64,000 nucleotides of DNA. Source: an uncultured Xanthomonas sp. GTDB lineage: Bacteria > Pseudomonadota > Gammaproteobacteria > Xanthomonadales > Xanthomonadaceae. The stretch spans positions 1 through 64,000 of the forward strand of contig CALTTS010000004.1 of NCBI GenBank assembly GCA_943912265.1, written 5' to 3'. The notes below the pieces were generated by a model, which was given only the letters and a program-made list of their open reading frames with translations, did not search any database and had not been told where the DNA came from. Position 1 is the first letter of the stretch, and every line of letters starts with the position of its first letter. This document shows, piece by piece, positions 57,757 through 64,000 of the stretch. The translations under genes were made by a program, and so were the position numbers.

Positions 57757-59148
57757 TCAGACCGTCAGCAGCAGGAACTCGCGCTCCCACGAACTGATCA
57801 CGCGGAAGAAGGTTTCGTACTCCTTGCGCTTGACCGACACGTAGGCGCGGACGAAATGCTCGCCGAGCAGCGCCTGGACTGGCTTGCAGCCTTCCAGCGC
57901 CAGCAGCGACTCGCGCATCGAGCTGGGCAGCACGTAGCCGTCCTGCTTGGCGCTGTGGCTGACCGGCTTGGTCGGCTTGAGCTTCTCGCGGATGCCGAGC
58001 AGGCCGCAGGCCAGGGTGGCCGCCAGCGCCAGGTACGGGTTGGCGTCCGAACCGGCGAAACGGCTCTCGATGCGGGTGTTCTCCGGCGTGTCCATCGGCA
58101 CCCGCAGGCCGCAGGTGCGGTTGTCGTAGCCCCACTCCACGTTGCTCGGCGAGACTTCGCCGAACATCAGCCGGCGATAGGAATTCACGTTCGGCGCGAA
58201 GAACGCCATCACCATCGGCACGTACTTCTGCAGGCCGGCCAGGTAATGGCCGAACACCGCGCTCTGGGTACCCTCCGACTTGCCGGCGAACACGTTGCGG
58301 CCGGTCTTCACGTCGATCAGGCTCTGGTGCACGTGCATCGCGCTGCCCGGCTCGTTCTCCATCGGCTTGGCCAGGAAGGTGGCATAGACGTCGTGGCGCA
58401 GCGCCGCCTCGCGCATCGCGCGCTTGAACAGGAACACCTGGTCGGCCAGCGACATCGCGTCCGCGTGCAGGAAGTTGACCTCCAGCTGCGCCGCGCCGGA
58501 CTCGTGGATCAGCGTGTCCACGTCCAGCTCCATCGCCTCGCAGTAGTCGTACATCAGGTCCAGGATCGGGTCGAACTCGTTGACCGCGTCGATCGAGTAC
58601 GACTGCCGCGCCGTCTCCGGGCGGCCGTTGCGGCCGGCCGGCGGCTGCAGCGGGAAGTCCGGGTCGGTGTTCTTCTGCACGAGGAAGAACTCCACCTCCG
58701 GTGCGACGATCGGCTTCAGGCCGATCTCGGCATATGCGGCCAGCACCCGCCGCAGCACGTTGCGCGGGGCCAGATCGTGCAGCTGGCCGGACTTGGTGTA
58801 GCAGTCGTGGATCACCTGCGCGGTCGGGTCGGTGGCCCAGGGCACCATGCACACGGCATCCGGGTCCGGCCGCAGCAGCATGTCCGAGTCGGCCGGCGTC
58901 ACCAGGTCGTCGTAGTCGTCCGGGAAGTCGCCGGTGACCGTCGTGGTGAAGATGCCCTCGGGCAGGCGCATGCCGTAGTCGTGCCGGAACTTGTCGGCCG
59001 GGATGATCTTGCCGCGCGCGTTGCCGGTGAAATCCGGCACCAGGCACTCGACCTCGGTGATCTGCCGGTCCTTGAGCCAGCGCAGCAGCGCGCTGTCCTC
59101 CTGCGGCGGTTCGACCTTGGCTAGCTTGCGCTGTCGCGGATGGCTCAT
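57757..59148 (-). CDS. puuA: Gamma-glutamylputrescine synthetase (glutamine synthetase family)
   Basis: Ligates glutamate to putrescine with ATP, the first step of the Puu pathway. The 463-residue protein has the GS-type beta-grasp domain and catalytic motifs: PEVEFFLV, NEPGSAMHVHQSL with the ammonia/amine-site region, NSYRRLMFGEVSPSN and RIESRFAGSDANPYLALAA. It lacks the adenylylated Tyr motif of true GS I. The neighbours puuD and the pot genes support polyamine use over nitrogen assimilation. It starts 3 bp after puuD. Confidence 0.88.
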   Translation of the reverse strand: MSHPRQRKLAKVEPPQEDSALLRWLKDRQITEVECLVPDFTGNARGKIIPADKFRHDYGMRLPEGIFTTTVTGDFPDDYDDLVTPADSDMLLRPDPDAVCMVPWATDPTAQVIHDCYTKSGQLHDLAPRNVLRRVLAAYAEIGLKPIVAPEVEFFLVQKNTDPDFPLQPPAGRNGRPETARQSYSIDAVNEFDPILDLMYDYCEAMELDVDTLIHESGAAQLEVNFLHADAMSLADQVFLFKRAMREAALRHDVYATFLAKPMENEPGSAMHVHQSLIDVKTGRNVFAGKSEGTQSAVFGHYLAGLQKYVPMVMAFFAPNVNSYRRLMFGEVSPSNVEWGYDNRTCGLRVPMDTPENTRIESRFAGSDANPYLALAATLACGLLGIREKLKPTKPVSHSAKQDGYVLPSSMRESLLALEGCKPVQALLGEHFVRAYVSVKRKEYETFFRVISSWEREFLLLTV

Positions 59149-59151
59149 GGT

Positions 59152-59925
59152 TCAACGTGTCCTTTTGCGTTCTGCATAGCGGCGACACGCCTCGCCGAAG
59201 GCCTGGAAGATGCCCAGATAGAAGGGGTTGGCGGCGACATGCCACTCCGGGTGCCACTGTACCGCCAGCAGGAAACCCGGCCCGTCGTGGCGGAACGCCT
59301 CGACCAGCCCGTCCGGCGCGGTGGCCTCGACGACCAGCCCGTCCGCCAGCCGGTCCACGCCCTGCCCGTGCAGCGAGTTGACCACCGTGCGGGCGGCGTT
59401 GCCGGTGGTCGCGGCGGCGATGCCGGCCAGCCGGCCGCCCGCGGCCAGCGCGACCGGATGGGCCGGGCCGTACTGGACGTCGACCGGCGCGCGCTCGTCC
59501 TCGCGGTGGTCGAGCATGCCGGGCAGTTCGTGCACCTTCTGGTGCAGCGTGCCGCCGAGGGCGACGTTGACCTCCTGGAAGCCGCGGCAGATCGCCAGCA
59601 CCGGCAGCCCGAGCGCGAGCGCGCGCGGCACCAGCGCCAGCGTGGTCTGGTCGCGGGCCGGGTCGTGCTCGTTGCCCGACCAGCTCGGTTCGTCGCTGTA
59701 GTGGTGCGGCTCGATGTTGCTGGCCGAACCGGTCAGCAGCAGCCCGTCCAGATGGACCAGCCAGTCGTCCACCGGCACCGGCGGATGCAGGGTCGGCAGC
59801 AGCAGCGGCGTGCAGCCCGCCGCGTCGACCACGGCGCGGCCGTATTCCTCGCCGACGGCGAGGAAGGGATGGTCTTCGAAGAATTTGCGGTCGGTCGGCA
59901 GACCGACCAGCGGCGGATGCGGCAT
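59152..59925 (-). CDS. puuD: Gamma-glutamyl-gamma-aminobutyrate hydrolase
   Basis: Releases GABA from gamma-glutamyl-GABA in putrescine breakdown. The 257-residue class I amidotransferase-like hydrolase has the nucleophile Cys in LAICRGFQEVNVALGG, LLLTGSASNIEP, and the His/Glu pair in VQWHPEWH. Start at MPHPPLVGLPTDRK; a GTG 15 codons earlier falls in a hairpin near the predicted transcript start and is less likely. First gene of a seven-gene run ending in sad; puuB and puuC are not in the window. Confidence 0.9.
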   Translation of the reverse strand: MPHPPLVGLPTDRKFFEDHPFLAVGEEYGRAVVDAAGCTPLLLPTLHPPVPVDDWLVHLDGLLLTGSASNIEPHHYSDEPSWSGNEHDPARDQTTLALVPRALALGLPVLAICRGFQEVNVALGGTLHQKVHELPGMLDHREDERAPVDVQYGPAHPVALAAGGRLAGIAAATTGNAARTVVNSLHGQGVDRLADGLVVEATAPDGLVEAFRHDGPGFLLAVQWHPEWHVAANPFYLGIFQAFGEACRRYAERKRTR

Positions 59926-59964
59926 TGCGGAGAAACGCCCGTATGGAACCCGTGCGGTGGATGC

Positions 59965-60013
59965 CGCCACGTTAGCCGTGGCGTTGCGGTTTTACAACGA
60001 ATTGACGGTAAAC
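59965..60013 (-). promoter_or_regulatory. Candidate puuD promoter/operator region
   Basis: An AT-rich island in GC-rich DNA. GTTTTAC (59989-59995) and GTAAAC (60008-60013) form an interrupted inverted repeat. Next to it CGCCACG (59965-59971) and CGTGGCG (59977-59983) form a perfect 7-bp hairpin that would sit at the 5' end of the puuD transcript. The regulator is not known. Confidence 0.4.
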
Positions 60014-60123
60014 GCCGGCGGCGGAGGCGGCCATCGTCCGCGGGCCGCGTGAAGCGGGGATGACACGCGCCTGCCTTGCCCGCGCTATCGTGCCGGCATC
60101 CGAACCCCGCGGAGATCCGCGCC

Positions 60124-61035
60124 ATGACCGTAGCGCCCGGCCTGACCGTCGAAGGCATCGCCATCGCCAAGCCGGAGCGGGTCGTCTACCCCGATGCCGG
60201 CATCACCCGCGCCGACGTGGCCGGCTACTACGGCCGGGTCGCGCCGCGCCTGCTCGCCGGAGTCGCGGGACGGCCGCTGTCGCTGCTGCGCTGCCCGGAC
60301 GGACTGGCCGGCGAACGCTTCTTCCAGCGCCACCCGGATGCCGGCTGGGACCCGGCCGTGCGCCGCATCGAACTGGCCGAGAAAGACGGCACGCCCGGCA
60401 CCTACCTGTACGTCGAGAACGCGCGCGGCCTGCTCGAACTGGTCCGGCTCGGCACCCTGGAGCTGCATGCCTGGAACGCGCCGGCCGCCGCGCCGGACCG
60501 CCCCGACCGGGCGGTGTTCGACCTCGACCCGGGCGAAGGCGTCGCCTGGCCGCAGGTGATCGGGGCGGCCCGCGAGATCCGCGACCTGCTGGCCAAACGC
60601 GGACTGGAAAGCTTCGTCCGCCTGACCGGCGGCAAGGGCGTGCACGTGGTGCTGCCCTTCGCTCCCGGCCCGGACTGGGCCACGGTCAAGGCGTTCTGCG
60701 AAACCCTGGCGCGCGGCCTCGCCGAGGCCTGGCCGGAGCGCTACGTCGCCAGCGCGCCGAAGGCGCTGCGCAAGGAGCGCATCTTCATCGACTGGCTGCG
60801 CAACGTGCGCGGCGCCAGCAGCATCGCCAGCTGGTCGCTGCGCGCCCGGCCCGGCGCGCCGGTGGCGATGCCGCTGCGCTGGTCCGAACTGGCCGCCACC
60901 GCGTCCGGCGCCGACTACCCGCTGCCGCGCGCCCTGCGCCGCGCCGCCGGCCTGCGCCGCCCGCCGTGGGACGGCTGGCCGGCGGCGGCGCGGCAGCGGC
61001 TGCCGGCGCCCGCCTCCGGCAGCGCCGGCGATTGA
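60124..61035 (+). CDS. Stand-alone LigD-type primase-polymerase (AEP superfamily)
   Basis: A 303-residue protein that equals the polymerase domain of the bacterial NHEJ ligase LigD. Visible are KPERVVYPDAGITRADVAGYY, the two metal-binding aspartates in FDLDPGEGV, and the RLTGGKGVHVVLPF segment with the conserved Ser/Gly/His region, followed by KERIFIDWLRN with the third Asp. LigD PolDom adds nucleotides to broken DNA ends. Ligase and nuclease domains and a Ku gene are absent in this window. Start MTVAPGLTV with a GGAG-like site. Its stop codon is inside the FNR box of the next gene. Confidence 0.87.
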   Translation: MTVAPGLTVEGIAIAKPERVVYPDAGITRADVAGYYGRVAPRLLAGVAGRPLSLLRCPDGLAGERFFQRHPDAGWDPAVRRIELAEKDGTPGTYLYVENARGLLELVRLGTLELHAWNAPAAAPDRPDRAVFDLDPGEGVAWPQVIGAAREIRDLLAKRGLESFVRLTGGKGVHVVLPFAPGPDWATVKAFCETLARGLAEAWPERYVASAPKALRKERIFIDWLRNVRGASSIASWSLRARPGAPVAMPLRWSELAATASGADYPLPRALRRAAGLRRPPWDGWPAAARQRLPAPASGSAGD

Positions 61036-61045
61036 TCCAGATCAA
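61032..61045 (+). promoter_or_regulatory. FNR/Anr box 1, upstream of hemerythrin 1
   Basis: TTGAT-CCAG-ATCAA, a perfect match to the FNR/Anr consensus TTGAT-N4-ATCAA. A weak -10-like CAAGAT at 61069-61074 would place the box near -41.5, the class II activator position. It overlaps the stop codon of the LigD-type gene. Confidence 0.75.
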
Positions 61046-61132
61046 TGTCCCGGCCGGGGCGCCCTGCCCAAGATGCCGGCTGGTCGTCCGATGCGGTTTC
61101 AGCGTTTATTCGTCAGGGGAATGGAGCAGCGC

Positions 61133-61558
61133 ATGAGCTACCTCGTCTGGGAGCGGGATCTCGACACCGGCATCAACGTCATCGACGCCCAGCACCACCG
61201 GATCGTCGAGATGATCAACCGCCTGCATGCCGCGCAGGGCACCCGGCGGCACGACATCGTCAGCGAGGTGGTCGAGGAGCTGGTCGACTACACCCTGTTC
61301 CACTTCGCCTTCGAGGAAACGATGATCGAGGAGGCCGGCTATCCGCTGACGCCCGAGCACAAGCGCATCCACGACATCTTCACCGCGCACGTGCGCGAAC
61401 TGCGCGAGCGCTTCCGCGCCGGCGAGGACATCGGCGAGGAACTCAAGCAGGTGCTGGCCAACTGGCTGTTCCGGCACATCCGCAGCGAGGACAAGGCCTA
61501 CAGCGAGACCGTGCTGCGCCACATGGCCGCCGCCGAGGCGCGGCCTGCGGGGGATTGA
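61133..61558 (+). CDS. Bacteriohemerythrin 1
   Basis: Oxygen-binding di-iron protein of 141 residues. All iron ligands are present: His21 (DAQHHRIVEMIN), His57 and Glu61 (FHFAFEE), His76 and His80 (HKRIH), His115 and Asp120 (HIRSEDKAY). It is cytosolic with no added domain, as in Methylococcus-type bacteriohemerythrin. A GGAG site precedes the ATG. It is followed by a paralogue, and both have perfect FNR boxes. Confidence 0.93.
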   Translation: MSYLVWERDLDTGINVIDAQHHRIVEMINRLHAAQGTRRHDIVSEVVEELVDYTLFHFAFEETMIEEAGYPLTPEHKRIHDIFTAHVRELRERFRAGEDIGEELKQVLANWLFRHIRSEDKAYSETVLRHMAAAEARPAGD

Positions 61559-61568
61559 TCCCGATCAA
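61555..61568 (+). promoter_or_regulatory. FNR/Anr box 2, upstream of hemerythrin 2
   Basis: TTGAT-CCCG-ATCAA, again a perfect consensus, overlapping the stop codon of hemerythrin 1. The bases around it resemble box 1 (ATTGATCC, GATCAATG and a following GC-rich run), so gene and promoter were duplicated together. Confidence 0.75.
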
Positions 61569-61650
61569 TGCCCGCGCCCGCCCCGCCCTCCATGCTGCGC
61601 ATCGTGAATTGGCGCGGTAGGAGACCACCATCGGGTGGGGAGGTTGGACG

Positions 61651-62127
61651 ATGAGTTTCCTGATCTGGCAGGACGATCTGAACACCGGCATCGACGTGAT
61701 CGACGCCCAGCACCGGCGCATCATCGAGATGATCAACCACCTGCACGTCGCGCAGGCCACGCGCGATCGCCTTGCCATCGGCGAAGTCATCGACGAGCTG
61801 GTCGACTACACCCTCTCGCATTTCGCCTTCGAGGAGGAGTTGATGGAGGAGGCCGGCTACACCTTCACCAACGCCCACAAGCGCGTCCACGAGATCTTCA
61901 TCAAGCGGGTGGCCGAGTACCGGGTGCGCTACCAGGCCGGCGAGGACATCGCCGACGAGCTGAAGAACATGCTCTCGCGCTGGCTGGTCAACCACATCCG
62001 CGGCGACGACAAGGCCTACGCCGAGACCATCAAGCGCAACCTCGCGCTGAGGTCGAAGGACCGGCAGCACCACGAAGGCTGGCTGAAGCGCTTCTTCGGC
62101 CGGCGCCATGCCGGCAACGCCGGCTGA
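61651..62127 (+). CDS. Bacteriohemerythrin 2
   Basis: A 158-residue paralogue of hemerythrin 1 with ligands at the same positions: His21, His57, Glu61, His76, His80, His115 and Asp120. The two are similar over their first 125 residues (for example NTGIDVIDAQHRRIIEMIN against DTGINVIDAQHHRIVEMIN). This copy has an added basic C-terminal tail, RSKDRQHHEGWLKRFFGRRH, that could bind membrane or nucleic acid. It precedes a c-di-GMP-related regulator by 110 bp. Confidence 0.92.
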   Translation: MSFLIWQDDLNTGIDVIDAQHRRIIEMINHLHVAQATRDRLAIGEVIDELVDYTLSHFAFEEELMEEAGYTFTNAHKRVHEIFIKRVAEYRVRYQAGEDIADELKNMLSRWLVNHIRGDDKAYAETIKRNLALRSKDRQHHEGWLKRFFGRRHAGNAG

Positions 62128-62191
62128 GGCATCGCCCCGTCCCGGTTTTCCCTCTCCGCGCCGGCGTCCCGCGGCCGGCCGGCGCTCCATG

Positions 62192-62215
62192 CGGATCGAC
62201 GCTAAAGTCGATCCG
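62192..62215. promoter_or_regulatory. 9-bp inverted repeat over the probable -10 of the GGDEF regulator
   Basis: CGGATCGAC, centre GCTAAA, GTCGATCCG: perfect arms. The centre and right arm include TAAAGT, a typical -10 for this group of bacteria. It lies 22 bp before the ATG, so it could be an operator or a leader hairpin. Confidence 0.5.
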
Positions 62216-62237
62216 GCACCGGCCGATAGAGGGGGCG

Positions 62238-63575
62238 ATGAGTCCCGCGCCTTCCGATGCGCGTCCGGTCAGCCCCAGGATGCCCGAGTTCCTTTCTTCC
62301 AGGCCTGAACCCGAAGCCCTGCCCCAGCGCGTGCTGGTGGTGGAGAATTCCCGCACCTTCACCCGCATGGTGGCCGAGGCGATCGAGGATCGCCTGGAAC
62401 TGCCCGTCACCGTCGTGTCCACGCTGGCCGAGGCGCGCGCGGTGCTCGACGCGGACGAGTCCTGGTTCCTGGTCCTGACCGGGCTGGTGCTGGCCGACGG
62501 CGACCGCGACGCGGTGGTGGAGTTCTTCCTGTCGCGCGGACTGCCCACCGTGGTGGTCACCGGCGTCTACGACGAGGACCTGCGCAAGCGCGTGCTGCGC
62601 CAGCAGATCATCGACTACGTGCTGAAGAACGCGCCGGGCAGCCTGGATTACCTGGTCTGGCTGGTGCAGCGGCTCGAACGCAACCGCCGCATCTTCGCGC
62701 TGGTGGTGGACGATTCGATGTCCGCCCGCGCCTACGCCGCCGGCCTGCTGGAGATGTACGGCTACCGCGTGGTACAGGCCGCCGACGGCCCACAGGCCAT
62801 CGCCCTGCTGGAAGCCGACCCGAGCATCCGCCTGGCCCTGCTCGACCAGGAGATGCCCGGCATGGGCGGCGTGGAGCTGACCCGCAAGCTGCGCACGATC
62901 CGCGCCCGCGACCGGCTGGCGATCATCGGCATTTCCGGCGCCAACGACCCGGAGCTGGTGCCGGCGTTCCTGAAGAACGGCGCCAACGACTTCCTGCGCA
63001 AGCCGTTCTCGCGCGAGGAATTCTTCTGCCGCGTCTCGCAAAATGTGGACCAGCTGGAACTGATCGGCAGCCTGCAGGACCTGGCCACCCGCGATTTCCT
63101 GACCGGCCTGCCCAACCGCCGCCACTTCCTCGAACAGAGCCAGCGGCTGGTGCCGGCGCTGGTCACCCAGGGCAAGCCGCTGGCCGCGGCCATGCTCGAC
63201 ATCGACCACTTCAAGCACATCAACGACACCTGGGGCCACGAGGCCGGCGACCTGGCGCTGCGCGCGGTGGCCTCGACGGTGGCGCACCATGCGCGCCCGC
63301 AGGACCTGATCGCGCGTTTCGGCGGCGAGGAGTTCTGCATGATCGTGCCGGGGCTGACGCTGGAGGAAGCCACCGGCTACTTCGAGGCCCTGCGCGAGGC
63401 GATCAGCCGGCTGCAGGTGGAAGCCAACGGCGGGCGTTTCGGCATGACCATCAGCATCGGCGTCAGCGGCCCGGAAACCGGCGCGGCCGACCTGCGCGCG
63501 ATGCTGTCCGAGGCCGACCGCCGCCTGTACATCTCCAAGGCCTCGGGCCGCAACCGGGTCACGGCCGCGGCCTGA
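62238..63575 (+). CDS. Two-receiver diguanylate cyclase response regulator (pseudoREC-REC-GGDEF)
   Basis: A 445-residue cytosolic regulator. First receiver (about 31-147): fold segments RVLVVENSRTF and LVLTGLVLADGD, but no Asp at the phospho-site and EN in place of the acidic pair, though Lys130 is kept. Second receiver (about 152-270): intact, with VVDDS, phospho-acceptor Asp203 in LALLDQEMPG and Lys255 in FLRKPF. GGDEF domain (about 280-440): GGEEF at 362-366 and the RPQD inhibitory site at 353-356. It should make c-di-GMP when phosphorylated. The layout is like PleD, but there the first receiver is the active one. The kinase is not in the window. Confidence 0.9.
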   Translation: MSPAPSDARPVSPRMPEFLSSRPEPEALPQRVLVVENSRTFTRMVAEAIEDRLELPVTVVSTLAEARAVLDADESWFLVLTGLVLADGDRDAVVEFFLSRGLPTVVVTGVYDEDLRKRVLRQQIIDYVLKNAPGSLDYLVWLVQRLERNRRIFALVVDDSMSARAYAAGLLEMYGYRVVQAADGPQAIALLEADPSIRLALLDQEMPGMGGVELTRKLRTIRARDRLAIIGISGANDPELVPAFLKNGANDFLRKPFSREEFFCRVSQNVDQLELIGSLQDLATRDFLTGLPNRRHFLEQSQRLVPALVTQGKPLAAAMLDIDHFKHINDTWGHEAGDLALRAVASTVAHHARPQDLIARFGGEEFCMIVPGLTLEEATGYFEALREAISRLQVEANGGRFGMTISIGVSGPETGAADLRAMLSEADRRLYISKASGRNRVTAAA

Positions 63576-63593
63576 GCGCCCGCGCCGCGCGCC

Positions 63594-64000
63594 TCAGCCG
63601 GCCTTGCGCGCGGCGATCCAGCGGTCGATCCGCGCCTCCAGCACGTCCAGCGGCAGCGAGCCTTCGCCCAGCACCTCGGCGTGGAAGGCGCGGATGTCGA
63701 ACCTGTCGCCCAGCGCCTGCCGGGCCTTCTCGCGCAGGGCGATGATCTTCAGTTCGCCGATCTTGTAACCCAGCGCCTGGCCCGGGATGGCCATGTAACG
63801 CTCGGCCTCGGCCACCCGGTCGGTTTCGGAAGCCCCGGAGTTGTCGGCCATGTAGTCGAGCACCTGCTGGCGGGTCCAGCCCTTGCTGTGCAGGCCGGTA
63901 TCCACCACCAGCCGGATCGCGCGCCACATTTCATCGTTCAGGCGGCCGAAGTACATGTACGGATCGGTGTACACGCCCAAGTCCTTGCCCAGCGATTCGG
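63594..64000 (-). CDS. DUF885-family protein, C-terminal part (cut by window edge)
   Basis: About 135 codons of the C-terminus are visible; the gene begins beyond the right edge. The segment ESLGKDLGVYTDPYMYFGRLNDEMWRAIRLVVDTGLHSKGW, then ERYMAIPGQALGYKIGELKI, is characteristic of the end of DUF885 proteins, large (about 600-residue) often exported hydrolase-like proteins with a conserved HxxxE-type helix region. Biochemical function is not established for most members. It is convergent with the GGDEF regulator. Confidence 0.82.
   Translation of the reverse strand, partial: ESLGKDLGVYTDPYMYFGRLNDEMWRAIRLVVDTGLHSKGWTRQQVLDYMADNSGASETDRVAEAERYMAIPGQALGYKIGELKIIALREKARQALGDRFDIRAFHAEVLGEGSLPLDVLEARIDRWIAARKAG

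Noticed and set aside
60085..60645. Minus-strand frame opposite the LigD-type gene as a separate gene
   Set aside because: Antisense shadow; the plus frame has the metal-binding and nucleotide motifs of the AEP polymerase domain.

Overview
This is a 64 kb chromosomal window from a high-GC gammaproteobacterium of the Xanthomonas/Lysobacter family (Xanthomonadaceae, also called Lysobacteraceae). The evidence is the gene order tRNA-Leu, tig, clpP, clpX, lon, hupB, tRNA-Val, tRNA-Asp; the gcvR-bcp-phoH block beside dapA; a PrxQ with the xanthomonad cysteine spacing; and strong G/C bias at third codon positions. No integrase, transposase, prophage, rRNA or CRISPR array is visible. I read the window as core genome with some accessory regulation.

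Layout. 1-5950 (minus): start of ispG, then an operon read pcnB-folK-panB-panC-panD-pgi that joins mRNA polyadenylation, folate and pantothenate synthesis and glycolysis. 5.9-8.1 kb: tRNA-Glu, ferredoxin fdxA, a BamC-like lipoprotein and dapA. 8.2-13.3 kb (plus): gcvR-like, bcp, PIN-PhoH ATPase, DUF1275 membrane protein, thiD and an alpha/beta hydrolase. 13.4-16.0 kb: tRNA-Arg, electron-transfer-flavoprotein:ubiquinone oxidoreductase, three identical tRNA-Asp genes and tRNA-Val. 16.0-22.8 kb (minus): hupB, lon, clpX, clpP, tig and tRNA-Leu, a protein quality-control cluster whose junctions carry perfect inverted repeats next to promoters. 23.3-23.8 kb: tRNA-Pro-Arg-His-Lys operon with its own promoter and terminator.

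23.9-28.3 kb holds icd, a carboxymuconolactone-decarboxylase-like protein with grxC, a BepA-like M48 protease and a four-EF-hand calcium protein. 28.5-37.0 kb is a phosphate block: a pseudo-receiver regulator divergent from phoB-phoR-ppk-ppx, then a Pho-box-preceded glycosyltransferase and a PAP2 phosphatase. 37-50.9 kb is mixed housekeeping: C-N hydrolase, two GNATs, rlmJ, a CDF transporter, mfd, a malate/lactate-type dehydrogenase, a diguanylate cyclase, gpmA, nfi, a pirin and a small exported protein behind a structured leader. 51-60 kb (minus) is a seven-gene putrescine uptake and degradation operon, puuD-puuA-potF-potG-potH-potI-sad, plus a second pirin. 60-64 kb has a stand-alone LigD-type polymerase, two tandem bacteriohemerythrins each behind a perfect FNR/Anr box, a two-receiver GGDEF regulator and the end of a DUF885 gene.

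The most interesting parts are the hemerythrin/c-di-GMP locus, the extended Pho regulon with its degenerate regulator, the structured leader at 50364-50448, and the packing of hairpins against promoters in the clp-lon-hup cluster.
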